DNA of 29,684 bases from DATGEP01 sp035310125 (GCA_035310125.1 DATGEP010000325.1:1-29684); one strand, 5' to 3'. Counted from the stretch's first letter, positions 1-6,353 are shown. The notes: generated by a model not told the origin, from the letters alone. Numbers and translations are program-made.

Positions 1-599
1 GTCGCCATGTTGATCGGTGTCGCGATGGCGCCTGGCCCCACATTCACGATGCGGATCTTGTCTTTCGCCAGCTCGGTCGCCAGCGTCCGTGTGAGCATGC
101 GCAGCCCGCCTTTCGCGGCGCAGTACACCGCATTTCCCACCATCGGCAGGTCCTCATGCACCGATGAGACATTGACGATGACACCCCCGCCGCCCTGCCT
201 CGCGAACTGTCTCGCCGCCGCCTGGGCCGCGAAATATGCACCCTTCAGGTCAACGCCGATTTGCCGGTCGAACGATTCTTCCGTTACGTCCATAAATGGG
301 GCTCGCTCCTCGATCCCGGCGTTGTTTACGAGAACATCCAGCCGCCCGAAGGTTTGCACCGTCTGCGCGATCATGTTCTGGACACTCGCCACCTGCGACA
401 CATCCGCCTGGACCACAAGCACTTTGCCGCCCCTGCCGCGAATTTCCGCCGCGATAGCGTCGGCGTCAACGCTATGCGTATGGTAGTCTAGAGTGACGGC
501 CATGCCCTCGCCAGCCAGCCGGTGCACGATGCCCGCGCCAATACCCAGCGACCCACCCGTCACGACCGCCACTTTGCCCTGAAGACTCGCGTACGTCAT
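1..599 (-). CDS. SDR family NAD(P)-dependent oxidoreductase (3' end outside window)
   Basis: Partial short-chain dehydrogenase/reductase, reading frame open to the window edge with 199 codons visible of an expected ~250. It starts MTYASLQGKVAVVTGG, followed by the Rossmann cofactor motif TGGSLGIG. Further in are the NNAG motif, the catalytic Ser region (VNVSSV) and the YxxxK pair (YCAAKGG), then the typical GPGAIATPIN segment near the truncated end. Family knowledge: such enzymes reduce or oxidise a carbonyl/hydroxyl with NAD(P)H; the closest types are 3-oxoacyl-ACP reductase (FabG) and glucose 1-dehydrogenase-like SDRs, and the substrate cannot be told from sequence. The ATG at 597-599 is chosen because AAAGGG lies just upstream on the minus strand. 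The upstream neighbour is the cysteine desulfurase on the same strand, 212 nt away with hairpins between, so separate transcription is likely. Confidence 0.9.
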   Translation of the reverse strand, partial: MTYASLQGKVAVVTGGSLGIGAGIVHRLAGEGMAVTLDYHTHSVDADAIAAEIRGRGGKVLVVQADVSQVASVQNMIAQTVQTFGRLDVLVNNAGIEERAPFMDVTEESFDRQIGVDLKGAYFAAQAAARQFARQGGGGVIVNVSSVHEDLPMVGNAVYCAAKGGLRMLTRTLATELAKDKIRIVNVGPGAIATPINMA

Positions 600-646
600 C
601 GAGAGTCACCCTTTCTTCGCTGGCATCCGGTTGCACTGCCGCCGCG

Positions 647-676
647 TATCTACTGATCTCGGCATTGACAGCTCAA
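647..676 (-). promoter_or_regulatory. Possible promoter for the SDR gene
   Basis: On the minus strand TTGAGC (671-676) and TAGATA (647-652) are separated by 18 nt, about 50 nt upstream of the SDR start codon. This resembles a vegetative -35/-10 pair, but neither box is perfect and the 18-nt spacer is one longer than optimal. Inference only. Confidence 0.3.
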
Positions 677-680
677 GGGG

Positions 681-723
681 GCGCGGACATTCCTGTCTGC
701 GCGGGTCGGCAGAATTGCCGGCC
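681..723. repeat. Two adjacent hairpins (REP-like / terminator-like) between SDR and cysteine desulfurase
   Basis: Two consecutive inverted repeats are visible. GCGCGGAC-attcct-GTCTGCGC (681-702) is an 8-bp stem with one G-U pair and a 6-nt loop. GGTCGGCA-gaat-TGCCGGCC (704-723) is an 8-bp stem with one wobble and a 4-nt loop. They sit after the stop codon of the cysteine desulfurase and before the SDR promoter, so they could end transcription of the former, although no T-run follows. The paired layout is like REP/BIME elements. The arms of the first hairpin recur in the terminator at 15176-15222. Confidence 0.5.
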
Positions 724-811
724 CAACATGTACACCGGTTTAGTTGTCTACGTCGCCATCAGTAACTCCGTGGACTTCCATAGACTCCCTTTCTTCATGG
801 TTGGGCGCTCG

Positions 812-1981
812 CTACACCGCCGGCCGTGTCGAGAGCGCACGCAGCCGCTCCACGATATCGGGCAGGGCCTCCAGGACGAACGTGATGTCACTCTCCGTAG
901 TGCTGTTGCCAAGTGTAAGTCGCAGGTGTCCGCGCGCCTCGGCTTGTGGCAATCCAAGCGCGGTCAGCACATGCGACGGCTCGACGGAGCCGGTTGTGCA
1001 GGCGCTCCCGCTCGATGCCGCTACGCCCAGAAGGTCGAGATTCAGCAGCAACGATTCGCCCTCCACCCCGGCCAGCGCAAAACTGGCGCTATTGGGCAGA
1101 CGCAGCGTCGGATGCCCTGTGAGCCGGGCGTCGCGTATCGTCAGCACGCCCGCGATCAGCCTATCGCGCAGCGCCAGTAGTCGCGGCGCCTCCAGCGGGC
1201 GCTCGTCCCGCGCCCGCCGCAGCGCCGCCGCCGCGCCCACTGCTCCCGCCACATTCTCGGTTCCCGCGCGCCGGTTCCGCTCCTGCGACCCACCGAGAAT
1301 CTGCGGCTGCACACGTGTGCCCTGGCGTACATACAAGATACCTGTGCCTTTCGGCCCGTAGAATTTATGCGCCGAGAGCGAGAGCAGGTCTACATTCAGC
1401 TCGCGGACATTCAGATCGAGGAGACCACCGGCCTGCACTGCGTCTGTGTGGAATGGAATGCGCCGCTCGTGGCAGATACGCCCAACCTCGACGATAGGCT
1501 GAATGGTGCCAATCTCATTATTGGCAAACATCATCGTGACAAGCGCTGTTTCGTCCGTCAGCGCCGCCTCGACTGCATCAGGGTCCACCCGCCCATAGCT
1601 GTCTACTGGCAGATATGTCACCGTATAGCCTTCGCGTTCGAGCTGCTGGCAGGTGTGCAGCACGGCGTGATGCTCAATCGCGGTCGTCACGATGTGGTTG
1701 CCACGTCGCCGGGCGGCGTACGCGATCCCTTTGATGGCCAGGTTATCCGCCTCCGAGCCACCGCCAGTAAACACAATCTCTGTGGGACGGCAGCCCAATA
1801 CATCGGCGACAGTCTGATGCGCTTCGTCCAACGCCGCCAAGCTTCTCCGCCCCAGTCCGTAGATGCTGCTTGGATTACCGAATTGCTGGCTAAAATAAGG
1901 GAGCATGCGCTCCAGCACCTCCGCCGCAACCGGCGTGGTCGCGGCGTGATCGAGGTAGATGGTGCCATCTGGCAGCGGCAT
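812..1981 (-). CDS. iscS: Cysteine desulfurase, IscS/NifS type
   Basis: A 389-residue PLP enzyme that takes sulfur from L-cysteine as an enzyme persulfide and passes it on for Fe-S cluster or thiocofactor synthesis in the cytoplasm. Visible features: YLDHAATTP at the N-terminus, the His of AIEHHAVL (H104), the PLP-binding Lys in LSAHKFYGPKG (K206), ILGGSQERNRRAGTEN, and the active-site loop SSGSACTTG with catalytic Cys at C328, the usual position for the IscS/NifS class. Length matches the family. The ATG at 1979-1981 has a good AAGGGAG Shine-Dalgarno about 8 nt upstream. No IscU, SufU or mnmA gene is adjacent, so the acceptor is unknown. NifS and IscS cannot be separated from this sequence alone. 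Confidence 0.93.
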   Translation of the reverse strand: MPLPDGTIYLDHAATTPVAAEVLERMLPYFSQQFGNPSSIYGLGRRSLAALDEAHQTVADVLGCRPTEIVFTGGGSEADNLAIKGIAYAARRRGNHIVTTAIEHHAVLHTCQQLEREGYTVTYLPVDSYGRVDPDAVEAALTDETALVTMMFANNEIGTIQPIVEVGRICHERRIPFHTDAVQAGGLLDLNVRELNVDLLSLSAHKFYGPKGTGILYVRQGTRVQPQILGGSQERNRRAGTENVAGAVGAAAALRRARDERPLEAPRLLALRDRLIAGVLTIRDARLTGHPTLRLPNSASFALAGVEGESLLLNLDLLGVAASSGSACTTGSVEPSHVLTALGLPQAEARGHLRLTLGNSTTESDITFVLEALPDIVERLRALSTRPAV

Positions 1982-2188
1982 AGTGATACTCCCTTCCTGG
2001 AGTGTTTTGCGATGGATCGTACCGGCGAAAAGCGGAACAATTCTTGCGGCTCGTGAGCCATGGCGTCCGCGTCTCTCTCGATGATAGCACTTGACTTTTC
2101 GCCGTCACAAGTAGCCGGCTCTGCCGTACACGCTCTCCGCTCTGCGGACCTTGGCGCGGGTGAACGGTGTCACGTGCGAGCAGTCCCC

Positions 2189-2217
2189 TTGACGCTGGCA
2201 TGTTGTCGTGATACTCT
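2189..2217 (+). promoter_or_regulatory. Putative vegetative promoter of the trx-DUF156 operon
   Basis: TTGACG (2189-2194) is followed after exactly 17 nt by TACTCT (2212-2217). The -35 box matches 5 of 6 consensus bases; the -10 box is weaker (3 of 6). A start near 2224 would place the palindrome at 2225-2241 on the first transcribed bases, a classical repression position. Predicted from sequence only. Confidence 0.5.
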
Positions 2218-2224
2218 ATATACG

Positions 2225-2241
2225 GTACCCCCGTAGGGTAT
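2225..2241. promoter_or_regulatory. CsoR/CstR-type operator palindrome upstream of trxA
   Basis: The half-sites TACCC (2226-2230) and GGGTA (2236-2240) flank the centre CCGTA. On the minus strand this reads ATACCCTACGGGGGTAC. As I recall, this is essentially the core of CsoR/CstR-family operators such as that of Bacillus subtilis copZA. It lies immediately downstream of the predicted -10 box and some 40 nt before the thioredoxin start codon. A CsoR-superfamily repressor is encoded by the second gene of the same operon, which makes autoregulation likely. I noticed no second copy in the window. Confidence 0.65.
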
Positions 2242-2281
2242 TGGAACATGCCACGGGCTATGCAGGCCCAGGAGGAGCAGT

Positions 2282-2623
2282 ATGGCTGACCATAAGTATG
2301 TAGAGATTAGTGACCAGTCTTTTGGCGAGCAGGTGCTCAAATCTGAGCAGCCGTCTGTGGTGGACTTTTGGGCTCCGTGGTGCCGGCCGTGTCTCGCGAT
2401 GGCCCCAACGTTCGAAGAGCTGGCTGGGGAGTATTCTGGCAAGATGGTCTTCGCCAAGCTCAATACTGACGACAATCAGATGACTGCTGGGCGTCTGGGC
2501 ATCCAGGGCATTCCCACGCTCATTTTCTTCCGTGGTGGCCGCGAGATTGACCGTATTGTCGGTCTCGTCCCCCGCGACGTGCTAAAGCGGCACATTGAAA
2601 GCGCGCTGGCCACTGCTGTCTAA
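2282..2623 (+). CDS. trxA: Thioredoxin
   Basis: A 113-residue single-domain thioredoxin, the normal family length, with no signal peptide, so a cytoplasmic protein disulfide reductase. The redox motif lies in DFWAPWCRPC (C34 and C37), giving CRPC rather than the canonical CGPC. The conserved cis-Pro is in GIPTLIFF (P78). AGGAGG about 6 nt upstream supports the ATG at 2282. The gene is first in a two-gene unit with a DUF156 metal/thiol-reactive repressor 63 nt downstream. A CsoR-type palindrome overlaps the predicted transcription start. The context suggests thioredoxin made in response to the repressor's signal (reactive sulfur, aldehyde/electrophile or metal stress) and not as the housekeeping copy; that part is inference. 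Confidence 0.93.
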   Translation: MADHKYVEISDQSFGEQVLKSEQPSVVDFWAPWCRPCLAMAPTFEELAGEYSGKMVFAKLNTDDNQMTAGRLGIQGIPTLIFFRGGREIDRIVGLVPRDVLKRHIESALATAV

Positions 2624-2686
2624 GGTGCTTCCTGCCGTCACGCGCGGTTTCCATGTACGTATTCGATGCAAGGCAGAGTAGTCCAA

Positions 2687-2956
2687 ATGCCGACGGCAAT
2701 CGAGACTTCGCAATCCGACCTCCAGTTGCGGCTGCGCCGCATCGAAGGGCAGATACGCGGCATTATCGGCATGCTTGCCGAAGGTAAGACGTGCGAAGAG
2801 GTGGTCACGCAGATCCTTGCGGCCCGAGCAGGAATGGATCGGGTCGCCGCCGAGGTATTGAAGTGTCATATTGACGACACCCTCAGCACACGCCCGCCTG
2901 GCGAGGCGCGCGAGGCGGTACTACGGGCCATTTCTCTCTTGAATAAAGTTCAATAG
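2687..2956 (+). CDS. CsoR/FrmR/RcnR-family (DUF156) transcriptional repressor
   Basis: An all-helical tetrameric repressor of the CsoR superfamily, 89 residues from the start chosen here. Visible: the helix with LRRIEGQIRGIIGML, then C36 (GKTCEEV), C60 and H61 (VLKCHIDD), with Thr at position 65. In CsoR, Cu(I) is bound by Cys36, His61 and Cys65, so the third ligand is missing. Cys plus His with Pro at position 2 resembles the formaldehyde sensor FrmR. The start at 2687 gives that Pro2 and has AGGCAG about 10 nt upstream; the in-frame ATG at 2666 would add seven residues and has no visible ribosome binding site. The gene follows trxA by 63 nt, and the operator upstream of trxA is of this family's type. 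Signal unknown: copper looks unlikely, while formaldehyde, electrophile or persulfide is possible. Confidence 0.88.
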   Translation: MPTAIETSQSDLQLRLRRIEGQIRGIIGMLAEGKTCEEVVTQILAARAGMDRVAAEVLKCHIDDTLSTRPPGEAREAVLRAISLLNKVQ

Positions 2957-2958
2957 GG

Positions 2959-2984
2959 ACTCCGGTCATACCGAGTTTTCTTCT
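2959..2984 (+). terminator. Rho-independent terminator after the trx-DUF156 operon
   Basis: Just past the stop codon, ACT-c-CGGT / ACCG-AGT form a short stem (one bulged C) around the loop CAT, followed directly by TTTCTTCT. A second, longer imperfect hairpin with perfect outer arms ATGCCGCG and CGCGGCAT follows at 2985-3021 and may reinforce termination. Confidence 0.55.
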
Positions 2985-3021
2985 ATGCCGCGTCGTGAGA
3001 TACTAGCTCTCGGCGCGGCAT
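2985..3021. repeat. Inverted repeat between the DUF156 gene and manA
   Basis: ATGCCGCG (2985-2992) pairs perfectly with CGCGGCAT (3014-3021). The inner seven bases on each side pair with two mismatches, giving a long hairpin with a 7-nt loop. No T-run follows on the plus strand. It may be a back-up terminator or a binding site upstream of manA. Confidence 0.45.
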
Positions 3022-3070
3022 TCCTGTTGTCGCGCGGCACGCGAATTACTGTCATCAATGAGGCCGCTCC

Positions 3071-4123
3071 ATGATAGATTCTGCGCATTCCCTCGGTCCG
3101 CTTCTGCTACGCGGTCGCCTCCAGCCTACGCTTTGGGGTGGGCGCAATCTCGCGCGCGTCGCGGGGAAGCTACTGCCGGACGGCGCGACGATTGGTGAGT
3201 CCTGGGAGACTGCCGTGGAGGCTGTCGTGCGCAACGCTCCCCATGCGGGTGCGACACTCGGTGAGGTTGTCGCCCTGTTCGGGGAACATCTCATTGGTTC
3301 CCGCGCGGTTGCGATCTTCGGCAACCGCTTTCCGCTGCTCACGAAATTCATTGACGCACAGCAGCCGCTCTCTGTACAAGTTCATCCGAACGATGACTAT
3401 GCCGCCGCACACGAAAATGGCAAGCTCGGCAAGACGGAAACATGGTACATCCTGCACGCCGATCCAGGCGCAAAGCTTGTCTATGGCCTCGCTCGCGACT
3501 CCACCAGGGATGAAGTGCGCCAGGCCATCGCCGAAACTCGCCTCGAAGACATGCTGTACACCTTCGAGGCCCGCGCGGGCGACGTCATCTTCGTGCCAGC
3601 GGGCACAGTGCATGCCATTGGCGCCGGCATCATCCTCTATGAGCTTCAGGAATACTCAGATGTCACCTATCGCCTCTATGACTATGGCCGCCTTCAGCCC
3701 GATGGAGCTCCGCGTGAGCTGCACGTGGAAAAGGGGCTTGATGTCATGCGGTATGGCCGCATGGAGGTCGAGCGTGTGACGCCCGTATCAGTAGCGATGC
3801 CCGGCAATGCCGGCGCGCGGCAAGTCCTCGTTGCCTGTCACTACTTTGTCGAGGAGGAGCTGCGACTCACTGGCGCGGCTGGCGCGTTCACCGATGGGAC
3901 GAGCTGCCACATTCTGACTGTGCTCGACGGGACATGCGAGCTGCGATCATTCGGTGGTGATCTGACGATGTCGCGGGGCGATACCGCCGTCGTGCCCGCC
4001 AGTACGGGCGAATATGTGCTGGCAGCCGGGGGCGCCACTCTGCTGCGCTCGTACGTTCCCACGGCCAGCGATGCCAACCTCCAGATTTGGCGCGCGCATC
4101 AATCGCTTCCCATTCTGGAGTAA
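3071..4123 (+). CDS. manA: Mannose-6-phosphate isomerase, class I (small form)
   Basis: A 350-residue zinc enzyme interconverting mannose 6-phosphate and fructose 6-phosphate, supplying mannose units for GDP-mannose, glycans or polysaccharide. Motifs: LSVQVHPNDDYA (zinc ligands Q103 and H105), LGKTETWYIL (E123), PAGTVHAIGAG (H181), and QEYSDVTYRLYDYGR with the active-site Arg near 201. The length and the LWGG motif near the N-terminus match the small bacterial (Bacillus ManA-like) form. The ATG is supported by GAGG about 7 nt upstream. The 3' end overlaps the convergent MocA-like gene by 25 nt. Confidence 0.94.
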   Translation: MIDSAHSLGPLLLRGRLQPTLWGGRNLARVAGKLLPDGATIGESWETAVEAVVRNAPHAGATLGEVVALFGEHLIGSRAVAIFGNRFPLLTKFIDAQQPLSVQVHPNDDYAAAHENGKLGKTETWYILHADPGAKLVYGLARDSTRDEVRQAIAETRLEDMLYTFEARAGDVIFVPAGTVHAIGAGIILYELQEYSDVTYRLYDYGRLQPDGAPRELHVEKGLDVMRYGRMEVERVTPVSVAMPGNAGARQVLVACHYFVEEELRLTGAAGAFTDGTSCHILTVLDGTCELRSFGGDLTMSRGDTAVVPASTGEYVLAAGGATLLRSYVPTASDANLQIWRAHQSLPILE

Positions 4124-4719
4124 CGCTCCCAGTTTGCGACCAGTGCTTCATACTCGCCAGGCCGGTCCACGTCCAGCGTCGCCTCTACGGGCTCAAGCGC
4201 CACCAGCCGCAGTCGCTCGGAGTGGCGCTCGATGATAGATCGGCCGCCTTCATCTCCCTCGATGGTCAATACCTCTCCAAAGAGCGAGCGCGGAAAGTAC
4301 ACCGGATTGCCGCGTCGCCCGTCATAACTCGCTGCTACAATGGCATCCGGCGCCGTTTCCGTTTCGGCGAGAAGGAGATTCACATGGGCGGCCGTGAGTA
4401 GCGGCTGATCGGCGAGGAGTATGATTGCGCCCGCCGCGTTCCCTGGAACTGCCGCGATTCCTGCGCGCAGCGACGTCGCCATTCCCGCGGCGTAGTGCGC
4501 ATTCTCGACGACCTGGTATGTTCCTGGTGGCAGCGCTGCGCGTAGCTTCTCCGCCTCGTATCCCAGCACGACGAGAACATGCTGCGCCCGGCTTGCGAGC
4601 GCGGCCTTGATTGCGTATCCGGCCAGCGGCTGTCCGCCGAGCGGCAGCAGCAGCTTATGATCACCCATGCGCGAGCTGCGTCCCGCTGCCAGTACCACCG
4701 CCGCGAATTCGTAAGCCAT
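4099..4719 (-). CDS. mocA: MocA-like molybdenum cofactor nucleotidyltransferase
   Basis: A 206-residue nucleotidyltransferase of the MobA/MocA superfamily. The N-terminal signature LAAGRSSRMG plus K22 (HKLLLPLGG) binds the nucleotide, LADQPLL (D104) binds the metal, and GRRGNPVYFP follows. Family knowledge: MocA-type enzymes join CMP to molybdopterin to make the MCD cofactor for xanthine dehydrogenase/aldehyde oxidase-type hydroxylases; MobA makes the guanine form. The LLLPLGG motif and length favour MocA over MobA, and a xanthine dehydrogenase family operon lies at 24.9-28.5 kb. AAAGGGG lies 4-5 nt before the ATG at 4717-4719. The substrate is an inference; the fold is secure. Confidence 0.82.
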   Translation of the reverse strand: MAYEFAAVVLAAGRSSRMGDHKLLLPLGGQPLAGYAIKAALASRAQHVLVVLGYEAEKLRAALPPGTYQVVENAHYAAGMATSLRAGIAAVPGNAAGAIILLADQPLLTAAHVNLLLAETETAPDAIVAASYDGRRGNPVYFPRSLFGEVLTIEGDEGGRSIIERHSERLRLVALEPVEATLDVDRPGEYEALVANWERYSRMGSD

Positions 4720-4795
4720 ATCGCCCCTTTCTTGCGCCTGCAGCGACCCTCGCCGGCATACAGTGTATTATTCCACAGGAAGTCACGTGTACCTT

Positions 4796-4825
4796 ACGCG
4801 GTATCACGCGGTATCACGCGGTAAC
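4796..4825. repeat. Three tandem 10-bp repeats in a divergent promoter region
   Basis: ACGCGGTATC occurs at 4796-4805 and 4806-4815, and ACGCGGTAAC at 4816-4825. The unit equals roughly one helical turn, so the three copies face the same side of the DNA. They lie between the divergent MocA-like gene (start 4719) and the nucleotidyltransferase gene (start 4926), as expected of a regulator-binding array, but they could be simple slippage. Confidence 0.55.
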
Positions 4826-4925
4826 CAGACGTGTGTATTCAGTCCCGCCACATCACTGCCCGCGGCGGCTCGCGTTTTGGCTTCGCTGAGTAGGTGAAAA
4901 GCGGAATGGTGGTTGAGGCATCGGT

Positions 4926-5945
4926 ATGAGTCCCGCACAACGCGCCTTTTCTCATTCTAATCGCGTCCGGACCGCGCACGCGCTCCTCGATGATACGAGC
5001 ATGCTGCTGAAGCTGCACCGTCTCGTCACCACTATAGACGGAGACGGCCTGCCTGCCGTGCATATCATCTCTACTCACCGGCCGCTACTCAGTACGCGGC
5101 GTGTTGGGTTGTTCGCTGGCTCATTCAACCCGCTCACCCGCGCGCATCTTGCCGTCGCCGAAGCCGCGCGCCAGGTCGCCGCGCTGGATGCCATCGTCTG
5201 GGTGATCTCCAGCGCCACGGTGGACAAAGAGCGGGTCCAGCGTGCCTCCGTTCCCGACCGCTTGGCGCAGCTGGATGCATTTGTGCGCACCTCAGCCTCT
5301 GATACCGTGGCCATCATCAATCGCGGACTCTATGTGCAAGAGGCCGAGGCGCTGCGTCGCTGTCTCACGACAGATACAGCATTATTCGTCCTCATTGGTT
5401 TCGATAAGATCCTCCAAATCTTCGATCCGCACTACTATGACGACCGCGACAGCGCGCTACGTGAGCTGTTCGGACTCGCTCATGTGCTCGTCGCGCCACG
5501 CGATAACCAGGGCGCCGATGCGCTGGCCAGCCTCCTTGCGCGACCCGAGAATCAAGCGTTCTCGCAATTTGTTCAGCTCATTCCCGTCCCGCCGGAACAC
5601 ACCCGCGATTCATCTACCGAGGTGCGAGCGCTGGCTGCTGTGCATCCAGTGCCCCTCCACGATCTGCGACTCCTGTTGCCACCGGAGGGTCTCGCGCTCG
5701 CCCAGACTGGTGCTTATGCACCATCAGACGGAACATTCATGGGTGACCGCTATGCGTTGCGTGAGCGCTGGCTGGTTGCATTGGCTGCGGCTCGGGTGAG
5801 CGCGGAGACGCCGTTGCCGCCGTTGAGCCGCCTCGTCGCGCGGGCGGCCCGTCCCACCAAGGTGGGCGCCCGCCTGCGGGAGTGGCTGGCGAGTCCCGCG
5901 ACACGGCGTTCTCCACTTGAGGTGCGACACATACTTTCGGTGTGA
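4926..5945 (+). CDS. NadD/NMNAT-like nucleotidyltransferase with N-terminal extension
   Basis: A 339-residue protein with the Rossmann-like nucleotidyltransferase fold of nicotinate/nicotinamide mononucleotide adenylyltransferases. The phosphate-binding motif is GLFAGSFNPLTRAHL near residues 61-75: the usual HxGH is TRAH, as in eukaryotic NMNATs (GSFNPxT). VDKERV and the C-terminal DSSTEVRA, equivalent to the ISSTxIR nucleotide-binding motif, are also present. About 60 extra residues precede the core and roughly 90 follow it, against ~200 for bacterial NadD. GAGG 7 nt before the ATG at 4926 supports the long N-terminus. Likely role: adenylyl transfer in NAD metabolism or a related nucleotide reaction; the exact substrate is not assigned. 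Confidence 0.78.
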   Translation: MSPAQRAFSHSNRVRTAHALLDDTSMLLKLHRLVTTIDGDGLPAVHIISTHRPLLSTRRVGLFAGSFNPLTRAHLAVAEAARQVAALDAIVWVISSATVDKERVQRASVPDRLAQLDAFVRTSASDTVAIINRGLYVQEAEALRRCLTTDTALFVLIGFDKILQIFDPHYYDDRDSALRELFGLAHVLVAPRDNQGADALASLLARPENQAFSQFVQLIPVPPEHTRDSSTEVRALAAVHPVPLHDLRLLLPPEGLALAQTGAYAPSDGTFMGDRYALRERWLVALAAARVSAETPLPPLSRLVARAARPTKVGARLREWLASPATRRSPLEVRHILSV

Positions 5946-5962
5946 TGACTTGGTGACAGTGG

Positions 5963-6130
5963 TCACGGACGCCGCGAATGCCGGTCGCCGATATCATCCC
6001 ACTTGTTGCGCAGCATCAGTGCGGCCGCGATCAGCACCGTGCAGAGAAACACGATGGATGCCAGGGCAAGCACAACCAGGACGCCCGATGCCGAGCCCAC
6101 TACGAGCGGAATAGCCATCATAGATGCCAT
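5963..6130 (-). CDS. Small single-span membrane protein (55 aa)
   Basis: An unannotated short frame. The ATG at 6128-6130 has GCGAGG about 9 nt upstream and the TGA is at 5963-5965. The protein begins MASMMAIPLVVGSASG, runs through one long hydrophobic stretch (about residues 7-39, rich in V, L, A and I), and ends in a charged tail that includes RNKWDDIGDRHSRRP. This follows the positive-inside pattern for a one-span inner membrane protein with a cytoplasmic C-terminus. It lies tail to tail with the nucleotidyltransferase gene (17 nt between stops) and head to head with the sigma-54 gene. No family recognised. Ribosome binding site, hydrophobic core and basic end together support a real gene. 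Confidence 0.6.
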   Translation of the reverse strand: MASMMAIPLVVGSASGVLVVLALASIVFLCTVLIAAALMLRNKWDDIGDRHSRRP

Positions 6131-6230
6131 GCCGACATACCTCGCGATAACCAGCGATTCGAGAATTCAAGGGTTTTCCTGTCACGTATTCTGCAATCAG
6201 ATTCAGGGCACGTCAATCGGTCACCGACAA

Positions 6231-6247
6231 TCGGCACGCGATTTGCG
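6231..6247 (+). promoter_or_regulatory. Candidate sigma-54 (-24/-12) promoter upstream of rpoN
   Basis: TCGGCACGCGATTTGCG closely matches the RpoN consensus TGGCACG-N4-TTGC: GG at 6233-6234, GC at 6245-6246, the required 12-nt offset, and CACG plus TTTGC in place. Only the T before GG is changed to C. Transcription would start near 6258, about 95 nt before the rpoN start codon, suggesting autoregulation or control of the leader. It needs a bEBP activator; none is encoded in this window. Confidence 0.55.
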
Positions 6248-6353
6248 TTAGAGTGCGTCGGCAGCCTCCGGCGCCTGACTGCCGGTCCCAAACTGCCACA
6301 TTCCAATCGCAGTCACTGTGCCGTCGAGCTCACCGTATGACGGTGGAGAGAGG

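Larger units (their letters stand above)
1982..2281. other. Divergent regulatory region between cysteine desulfurase and thioredoxin genes
   Basis: A 300-nt stretch with no convincing gene. Its right part carries the promoter and operator of the thioredoxin operon, listed separately. Its left part should hold the minus-strand promoter of the cysteine desulfurase, but I cannot point to a convincing -35/-10 pair there. Small open frames on the minus strand crossing it have no supporting ribosome binding site. Confidence 0.5.

Noticed and set aside
1367..2056. A 229-residue plus-strand frame over the cysteine desulfurase
   Set aside because: Shadow frame; the minus strand encodes a complete PLP enzyme with all active-site residues.
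3602..3615. A second -24/-12-like element (GGCACAGTGCATGC)
   Set aside because: It lies inside manA, codes for the conserved zinc-binding GTVHAIG region, lacks the TT before GC, and no gene start follows.
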